Notes under the pieces: model-generated
The model's database searches: none
Seen by the model: only the letters and a program-made list of their open reading frames with translations
What the model was told of the DNA's origin: nothing
Made by a program: the position numbers and the translations under genes
Assembly: GCA_039583875.1 (NCBI GenBank)
Contig: CM077152.1
Span: 16,665,059 to 16,729,058 of the forward strand
Origin: Platanthera guangdongensis
Lineage: Eukaryota > Streptophyta > Magnoliopsida > Asparagales > Orchidaceae
Direction: 5' to 3'
DNA length: 64,000 bases
In this document: one piece after another, positions 57,470 to 64,000 of the stretch
Layout: each line of letters begins with the position of its first letter
Numbering within the stretch: the stretch's first letter is position 1

Positions 57470-57820
57470 TTAACCCTTCATCCTTTTGACTCCTATTTGC
57501 GAGAGTAACTCTGCAAAGCGTAGACGTTGCAAGAGCTTTGTTAGTGAATCTGCTATCTGTTTTTCAGATGGACAATGCTTAACGATGATAAGCCCCTTTT
57601 GAAACGAAATCTATATGCTTTCTCTTCTTCTGTCTTATCGGGTTTGTTGCTAGAAAAATAGTAAAAGTATTGTCGCATAAGATACTTGGTAGTTTGTTTT
57701 CTTCTTCGCCTGTAATATCATTAAGTATTTTTTAAGCTAGAGGCATTCACAAGTAGCTGTACTGAGGGTCATGCACTCCGCTCCAGTCGTTGATAATGCT
57801 ACAGTCGTTTTTATCGAACT
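57470..57820 (-). pseudogene. Ty1/copia RNase H scrap (minus strand)
   Basis: Minus-strand translation gives KTTVALSTTGAECMTLSTAT (copia STTEAEYMAL block). Then, in other frames, come words matching CDN and KHIDFRF, and EKQIADSLTKLLQRLRFAEL, the RNase H end. Frameshifts are numerous. It is cut on the plus-right side by the LTR at 57821. Confidence 0.8.
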
Positions 57821-58551
57821 TGTTAGATTTTGAGTTGACTTGGTCAACATCTCCCATATATATATATTTACCTTTATATTTGTATGTTTTATATTAGTGG
57901 AGAGAGAGGGTGATGTGATTGGCATTTATTGTGCATGCCAAGTGTCGCAACTTTGTTGGTTGGAGTAGCCTATATAAAGGCTTGTTTGTCTAATTGGATG
58001 TATGGATTGAAAATAGTGAAAAAGTTCTCCTTTTCTTCTTTACTCCCGCAGGAGAGAGATACTAGAGAGAGAGAGAGAGTAGTGAGAGAGAGAGTGAGAA
58101 GTGTGAGAAATAATAGCATCCCGCATAACTATTCCCTGCGGGAAATAGCCCGTTTTCTCTCCCCCATTGCACGCGCCAGAAGCCTGCACCCGCGATCAGC
58201 TCGCACTCGCCGAGAGCCTGCACTCGCCGGAGAAACACGCACACCGCGACCTTCTCACCGGAAGTGACTCGCCGGGTGGATCTCGCGCCGGGTGGAACCC
58301 GCAAGAGGATCTCGCACGGGTGGCTCTTGAAGGAGAGGAGACCTCGCCGGAAGCACTCGCCGGACCCGACTCGCCGCAAGAGAGCCGGCCGTCTCGCTCG
58401 TAGCACCTCGGCGGAGGTGGAGTTCTCGCCAGAACAGCTCGTGGAGCTCGCGCTAAAGTGGTCTTGCCGGAGCATGCCGGGCCGTGTATTCGTCGGGCTG
58501 TGTACTCGCCGGATTGTTTACGTGGTGTACTCGCTTGTATCGCTTCCAACA
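57821..58551 (+). repeat. 5' LTR of another copia element (family G)
   Basis: Starts TGTTAGATTTTGAG and ends CGCTTCCAACA at the primer site. TATA region CCTATATAAAGGC near 57969. A GA-rich simple repeat (58070-58100) and GC-rich CTCGCCGG words fill the U5. No partner LTR is in the window; the element runs into the assembly gap. Confidence 0.85.
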
Positions 58552-58553
58552 AC

Positions 58554-58566
58554 TGGTATCAGAGCG
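58554..58566 (+). promoter_or_regulatory. Primer-binding site of family G
   Basis: TGGTATCAGAGCG just after the LTR; complementary to initiator tRNA-Met. Confidence 0.9.
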
Positions 58567-58616
58567 AGGTTAGATCCCCTGGGAGTTGGCTCAGAAAGTT
58601 AAGTGACAAGTCGAGA

Positions 58617-59068
58617 TGGAGTTTGGAGGAGCCATGACGGGGCAAGTCCCAAGTTGACAAAGACCAATTACGGTAATTGGAGCATTCAAATGAAAGTGCT
58701 ACTAGCATCGAAGGAGTTGTGGGAGATCGTTGAAGATGGGTATGAAGAGCTTACTGCGAAGCAGAAGCGACGTTGACCAATGCCCAGAAGACGACATTAA
58801 GGGAAGCAAGAAAGAAAGATAAGAAGGCATTGTTCACGTTATACCAAGGAGTCGATGAAGCTACGTTCGAGAAGATCTCAGAAGCTGTGAGCTCAAAAGA
58901 AGCAGGGAGGTGTTGCAACGCTCCATGCAGGGAGTAGACAAGGCGAAGAAAGTGAAGACTGCAGTCCCTCCGGGGCGAGTATGAAATGTTAAGGATGCAG
59001 GCCACGGAGAAGGTCGGAGACTTTGTGACCCGTCTGCGGACGCTCACAACGAGATGAAGAGAAACGGA
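58617..59068 (+). pseudogene. Family G copia gag, partial
   Basis: Frames read LTKTNYGNWSIQMKVLLASK, ELWEIVEDGYEEL, then ALTNAQKTTLREARKKDKKA, LFTLYQGVDEATFEKISEAV, and EVLQRSMQGVDKAKKVKT, all UBN2-type gag blocks of plant copia elements. At least two frameshifts and a stop separate them. The sequence ends at the gap after MKRNG. Confidence 0.88.
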
Positions 59069-59568
59069 NNNNNNNNNNNNNNNNNNNNNNNNNNNNNNNN
59101 NNNNNNNNNNNNNNNNNNNNNNNNNNNNNNNNNNNNNNNNNNNNNNNNNNNNNNNNNNNNNNNNNNNNNNNNNNNNNNNNNNNNNNNNNNNNNNNNNNNN
59201 NNNNNNNNNNNNNNNNNNNNNNNNNNNNNNNNNNNNNNNNNNNNNNNNNNNNNNNNNNNNNNNNNNNNNNNNNNNNNNNNNNNNNNNNNNNNNNNNNNNN
59301 NNNNNNNNNNNNNNNNNNNNNNNNNNNNNNNNNNNNNNNNNNNNNNNNNNNNNNNNNNNNNNNNNNNNNNNNNNNNNNNNNNNNNNNNNNNNNNNNNNNN
59401 NNNNNNNNNNNNNNNNNNNNNNNNNNNNNNNNNNNNNNNNNNNNNNNNNNNNNNNNNNNNNNNNNNNNNNNNNNNNNNNNNNNNNNNNNNNNNNNNNNNN
59501 NNNNNNNNNNNNNNNNNNNNNNNNNNNNNNNNNNNNNNNNNNNNNNNNNNNNNNNNNNNNNNNNNNNN
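59069..59568. other. Assembly gap, 500 N
   Basis: Exactly 500 N. The round number suggests a conventional placeholder, so the true size is unknown. The rest of family G gag and pol may lie here. Confidence 0.99.
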
Positions 59569-60687
59569 GCTCTCCTCTTCAAGATGACCATCTCTTTGGT
59601 TTGACTTTTGGTGTGTCCTTATAATTTGCCGCCATCTTCATTTATGAGTCATTTCACATGGATTGCATCCCTTTTCTAGAAGCTTCCCCTCATGTGCCTC
59701 TTCAAAGCACATGAACCTTGCAAAAAAGTCGCATTGGTGGCTTGTAGATTGTGAAGGTGAAACATGTGGATTTGAAAATTCAAATCAACTCAACAATTCG
59801 TGAATCCCCGACCACGCCTAAGGAACTTAATTCATTCACTTTTATGTTCAAAACTAGCTTTCTTTTCTTGGTGGCCGTAATAACCGGCGTACAATAATAA
59901 CATTTTTGTCTAAATTACTGTAGCAAAACCCCGTGCCAAATGAGCCTATGTCAAACAAGCAATGCCAATGGAAATATTTATGTTAACCCCCACAAGGTCA
60001 TGGATCGGACTCAAGCAGGCCCCATGACGAAAGATCCTGCAAAACGGCAATAATTGTTACCGTTTAGCAATAGAAATGCTCGGCGCTACGCCCCAACGTT
60101 TAAGGGGCTCGGGGCCGTGAGCTCCCTTAGTCCTTCCTATCCCTGGGTAAGGCCTAATTGGTCTCAGACCCAGGTAAACTTGGGACGGGCAATCAGCAAG
60201 GACTAAATATACATCCCTAATACAACAGTTACACCCAGATTCAAACAATTAAAAACATCATTTAATACTAATTTTTTTTATAAAACATTTACTAACCCAC
60301 TACTAGTTTAAAAATCATTTTTTATTATATGTAATATATGACCTTTTATTTTACAAATATGACATTTTGATGTTAACCATTAATATCATGAAATTTCTGG
60401 CGATTATTATTTTGAAAAAAGATATTATAATATAATCATGGCCATCCTAAAGTCTACTTGTCAAGCAGGCTATATATAAAATCTTATCAAGAAGAGAAAT
60501 TTATTATTGTTATACTTTCATAGCATACAGTTAAGTTAAGCATCTAATGTACTAAATTTTATTCTTGGAGAATATCACAAGATGTTAATTATTACAAACA
60601 CTTTGATTAGGAAAAAAAAATCAATTGGACTGGCTTTTAGGGTTTTTTAAATTATTTTCACCCAATTTCATCTCAGACTCGCGGTTC
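59569..60687. other. Anonymous DNA after the gap
   Basis: No copia sequence continues here. AT-rich with a GC-richer block at 60070-60200. No gene, RNA or repeat end recognised. Confidence 0.45.
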
Positions 60688-60690
60688 TTA

Positions 60691-60910
60691 GGTTCCGTTT
60701 GAGGGGATTTATTTTCACCGGTCAAACGGTTACGACCGCATGAACTGGACCTGTGGTCGTAACCGCTTGACCGGTGAAAATAAGGCTCCGTTTGGGGACT
60801 TATTTTCACCGGTCAAGTGGTTACGACCGTGCGAACCGGATCTTAATTATGATCCGATTCATGCGGTCGTAACCGCTTGACCGATGAAATAAGTCCCCCC
60901 AAACGAAGCC
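60691..60910. mobile_element. Two stacked palindromic Tourist-like MITEs
   Basis: Flanked by TTA at 60688-60690 and 60911-60913. The second unit (60784-60910, 127 bp) is a near-perfect palindrome from GGCTCCGTTTGGGG to CCCCAAACGAAGCC, with arms containing TCACCGGTCAAG and GTGGTTACGACCG. The first unit (60691-60783) is the same palindrome without its right end. A half copy is at 21713. Confidence 0.75.
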
Positions 60911-60913
60911 TTA

Positions 60914-61800
60914 ATCAACAACATAGTCAAATTTGCAACCTGCTTTAACATGTTGCCTATATATTTGCTGTTTTAACCCACAAAGGAAAAATTCTCTAAT
61001 CAAATATGCATTAAGAACATCATGAGGTGCAAAAAGCCAACTACGACACAAACGAGAAATCATGTATAGAATGCACCTCCCAAGGAGATGCCCTCCGTAC
61101 CCATGTCTACCCCTCCTCGCCGAAGCACACGACTTAGATCCGCCGCCACCCTCTCAACACGCTCCTTGATCTCCAAGGTTTTGAACCCGCATGAGGCACC
61201 ATTGACCATTAGTTGATCTTATATCTGAGACGAACAACAACACGACTCTCCTAAGCAATATTTATGTTAGCACTCTCTCGGTGAAAATTTTGAGTTTCGA
61301 AAGGAGGGGGAGTGGGATGCTCTTCATTTGGAGCGAAATAGATAGTTTCCGTTTTACAATTCAATTTTATTTTTGACTGATCGGACGGGTTCACTAATCC
61401 TATCTTCTTATAATTTTCTTTTAATTAAACAGAATCTAATTGAATTAAAGGGAGGTGGAGCTGAAAATAAGTAAAATAATGACTACGGATCGAATTGAAG
61501 TTTTCTATGAACCATCTCTACAAAGATACAACTATAGAAGGGTTTTATAAAACAAGATGCTTTAACTAGCATATTGGAAATAATTGTGCTGATTCATCAG
61601 CTCCTCCACTACTAGTCAACTGCATTAATAAAAGTCAATCACAAGCTATTTTGAACATAAAGTAAAGCTATTTTGGCAAGATACTCCTATAATTAGGTTT
61701 GCAAAGTTGCGAAATAATGAGGTCAGGTGTTTTTTGTGTTGAGTGGGGCTCATATTTTTGTGATTTTTTGATATGTTTTAGATGAGTATAGTATTATCCA
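60914..61800. other. Anonymous intergenic DNA
   Basis: AT-rich, no gene or repeat end recognised. A CT-rich stretch at 61080-61180 has no ORF of note. Confidence 0.45.
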
Positions 61801-61945
61801 TGGGTTAAACCGTCATTCGTTAAGTTTCACCTAATAAATATCATTCGTTTGAACATAAAAATGGATGAAATTTCTTAGGTAGACGTTAACGAATGACAAT
61901 TTAACCCTCATGTTCATGACCGCCACCACTGTGCCAAACGCAGCC
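61801..61945. mobile_element. Tourist-like MITE, truncated (family of 19498-19678)
   Basis: Contains GGGTTAAACCGTCATTCGTTAA and its partner GTTAACGAATGACAATTTAACCC, then ends CCACTGTGCCAAACGCAGCC followed by TAA. The left end is lost. The word GTTTCACCTAATAAATATCAT in the element (about 61823) recurs at about 61958 outside it. Confidence 0.7.
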
Positions 61946-61979
61946 TAAATCAAAAAAAGTTTCACCTAATAAATATCAT

Positions 61980-64000
61980 CCTCTACGGAAAGGACACTCT
62001 TAAGATGGAGGAGGTGATGACGACGTTGCTCTCAAATGAAACAATGAGTAAATTTGGCCCTAGCACCAGCGTGGGTTTGTTCGTAAAGAACAAAGAACCG
62101 GTCAGAGAGAGATCAATAGACAGAGGGAAGAAGGCCAATCGACTTGGGTCCAAGTATAGGTACAAAAAGAACCAGTGTCACTACTACAAAGAAGAAAGGC
62201 ACTAGAAAAATAACTATCCGAAGAAAAAGGCGAAAGAGAAGAATCAGGCACCACAGGAGGCGGATGTGGCTTCAGACCCAGAGAGCGATGCTGACGTACT
62301 CCATGCCCAATTGACCCTCAACTCTACCGACACTTTGATCATGGATACGGGATGCTCGTATCACATGTGCCAGAATATAGAATGGTTTACTTCAGGCAAT
62401 GTGACGGCGGTCGCGTTTTGATGGGAAACGACTCAGAGTGCAAGACGCGCGAGATCAACAACACTAGAATAAAAAAGTTCGACGGAACAAACAACCCCCT
62501 TACAGACGTAAGGTACGTGCCTGATCTGAGGCATTTCCCTAGGTACTCTGGAGGCGGCCGGATACTCTTACACCGGCGAAGGCGAATATCTGAAGGTCAA
62601 GAGAGGCACTCTTGTGGTTATGAAAGGAGAGCGCTCGGGCACTCTCTACAGACTGATCGACATCACAATTGTCGGTGATGCAGCAGTTGCTGCGACGTCA
62701 GATGAGGATGCATCTCTGTTGTGGCAAGCCAGGCTTAGTCACATGAGCGAGAGAGGACTGTTGGAGCTTCACAAGAAGGGCCTACTGAAAGGGGTCAAGA
62801 CGTGCAAGTTAGACTTCTGCGAGACCTATGTTCTTGGGAAGCAGTGCAAGGCCAAGTTCGTAACATCAACAAAGCGGAGTAAGTATGCACTGGAGTATAT
62901 ACACTCAGATGTTTGGGGGCATGCCCAAGAGCCTTCGCTTGGAGGCTCCATATACTTCGTGACCTTCATCGACGACTTCTCAAGAAAAGTCTGGATTTAC
63001 TTTCTGAAGCATAAATCTGAAGGTTTTGAGAAGTTCAAAATCTGAAAGACGAAAGTATTTTTCCTAAGATTCGTAGTAATTTCATTTAGAAGTCTGCATT
63101 CTTAATTTTAGTAATTCAAGAAAATCACTAATTTCATTCTACTTGGATTTAAGGAAAAGGCCTAGCTGGTATTTGCAATCACTGAACCAATCACCTCGCT
63201 GTGGAAATGATTATTACTCACTTTTTATTACTTGACACGGCACTTGCACTTGCGTTTAAATACGTAGACCATTTAGGGCGTATCAGCAGACCGTGAAGAG
63301 AGTGAAATACCTCAGATCTGACAATGACGGTGAATACACCTCAGCGGAGTTTCGGGCATGCTACAATCAGGAGGGCATCACTTGCCATCTCACTATTCCT
63401 GGCACACCACAGCAAAACAGTGCCGCATAAAGAATGAATAGGACACTACTGGAGAGAGCTCGGTGTATGCGTCTATTTTCTGGTCTACCTAAATCTTTTT
63501 GGGCCGAACAATCAATACGGCATGCTATCTAGTGAATCGGTCTCCATCGATGTCACTGGATCTGAAGTCACCACAAGAAGTTTGGCTATGTAAGCCGGTT
63601 GACTACTCTGATATTAACATCTTTGGTTGTCCAGTGTACACCCTAGTGCAGGACTCGGAATGAACAAAGCTCGATGTTAAGTCCAAGAGTTGTATTTATC
63701 TGGACCGAAAGGCCGACACGAAGGAGGTCAAGATCTGCAACCTTGAAACCAAGAAGGTGGAAGTGAAGCGCGAAGTCATCTTCGATGAGGCCTCTATGTT
63801 TAAGAAGTCTCAGTCTCATTCTAAAGAAGTGGAGAAGACTCCAGTCACACCACTAGAGGTGGAGCTGGAAGGAAACGACAAAGCTAATGATCATGAAGAT
63901 TCCTCCGATCCGGAGGATGCTGATGTTGTGCAACCTACTAAAGTGGATCTGTACTCTATTGCCAGAGAAAGGGTAACGAGAGAGGTCAGACTACCTCTCA
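61980..64000 (+). pseudogene. Second Tork-like copia relic (gag end, protease, integrase, RT linker), runs off the window
   Basis: It starts abruptly in gag (LYGKDTLKMEEVMTTLLSNE, equivalent to 52266 in the other copy). Blocks: a destroyed zinc knuckle (CHYYKEERH, stop, KNNYP), protease TLIMDTGCSYHMC, integrase HMSERGLLELHKKGLL, EYIHSDVWGHAQEPSLGGS and YFVTFIDDFSRKVWIYFL. After an insertion (63058-63286) come KRVKYLRSDNDGEYTSAEF and, at the edge, the linker LYSIARERVTREVRLPL. Stops and shifts throughout. Confidence 0.9.
63058..63286. mobile_element. About 230-bp insertion in the Tork-like integrase
   Basis: The integrase reading breaks after KTKV and resumes at QTVKRVKYLRSDN, where the other Tork-like copy has no gap. 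The insert is AT-rich and ends TTAGGGCGTATCA; the reverse complement TGATACGCCC resembles the LTR start of some Athila/Tat elements. It may be an LTR fragment. No clear target duplication was seen. Confidence 0.6.

Noticed and set aside
58989..59591. Long ORFs of about 180-200 codons across the gap on both strands
   Set aside because: They consist almost entirely of N and have no sequence content.

Overview
This is a stretch of an angiosperm nuclear genome. It carries two intron-containing NAC transcription factor genes in a background of decayed, nested LTR retrotransposons and small non-autonomous elements. Pointers to a plant are the NAC domains with their conserved three-exon layout, Ty1/copia and chromodomain-bearing Ty3/gypsy polyproteins, primer-binding sites complementary to initiator tRNA-Met, and abundant MITEs. 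Monocot versus eudicot cannot be settled by eye. There is no bacterial, viral or organellar gene, no tRNA or rRNA gene and no CRISPR array. A 500-base run of N marks an assembly gap.

Layout. 1-3330: the 3' part of a chromovirus polyprotein, an LTR-like tail with a 70-bp tandem duplication, and a second reverse-transcriptase scrap. 4849-7217: NAC gene 1, with a 530-bp hAT-type MITE inside its first intron. 7779-7964: a long palindrome. 8088-14731: a gypsy-type coiled-coil relic split by a 5.5-kb composite chromovirus (9039-14533) with oppositely oriented LTR pieces. 15045-17170: a 58-bp tandem array interrupted by a 1.4-kb solo LTR. 17262-22558: a copia RNase H scrap and several MITEs. 22698-32904: a chimeric copia element (family D at the left, family A at the right) interrupted by a 4.9-kb LTR-type unit. 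33783-34340: a third hAT-like MITE. 34377-40481: a structurally complete but coding-dead family A copia element. 40482-42730: LTR fragments. 42738-43946: NAC gene 2. 45015-50264: minus-strand D and A copia pieces, with a 443-bp TRIM inside the A RNase H region. 50734-56821: a structurally complete, decayed Tork-type copia element. 57470-59068: another copia 5' end running into the gap. 59569-61945: MITEs and anonymous DNA. 61980-64000: a second Tork-type relic running off the window.

Only the two NAC genes look like functional host genes. They share an exon 2 of exactly 293 bp, the same intron phases and the same departure from the usual family motif (QEYRL rather than HEYRL), so they are probably paralogues separated by transposon accumulation. 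No unknown multi-gene system was found. The unusual material is in transposon architecture: the inverted-LTR composite, an intron-like segment between gag and protease, the TRIM, the D/A chimera, the large LTR-only unit, and a possible acidic mini-exon downstream of family A pol. Insertion boundaries were identified by eye from TG...CA ends and target-site duplications, which are quoted in each entry.
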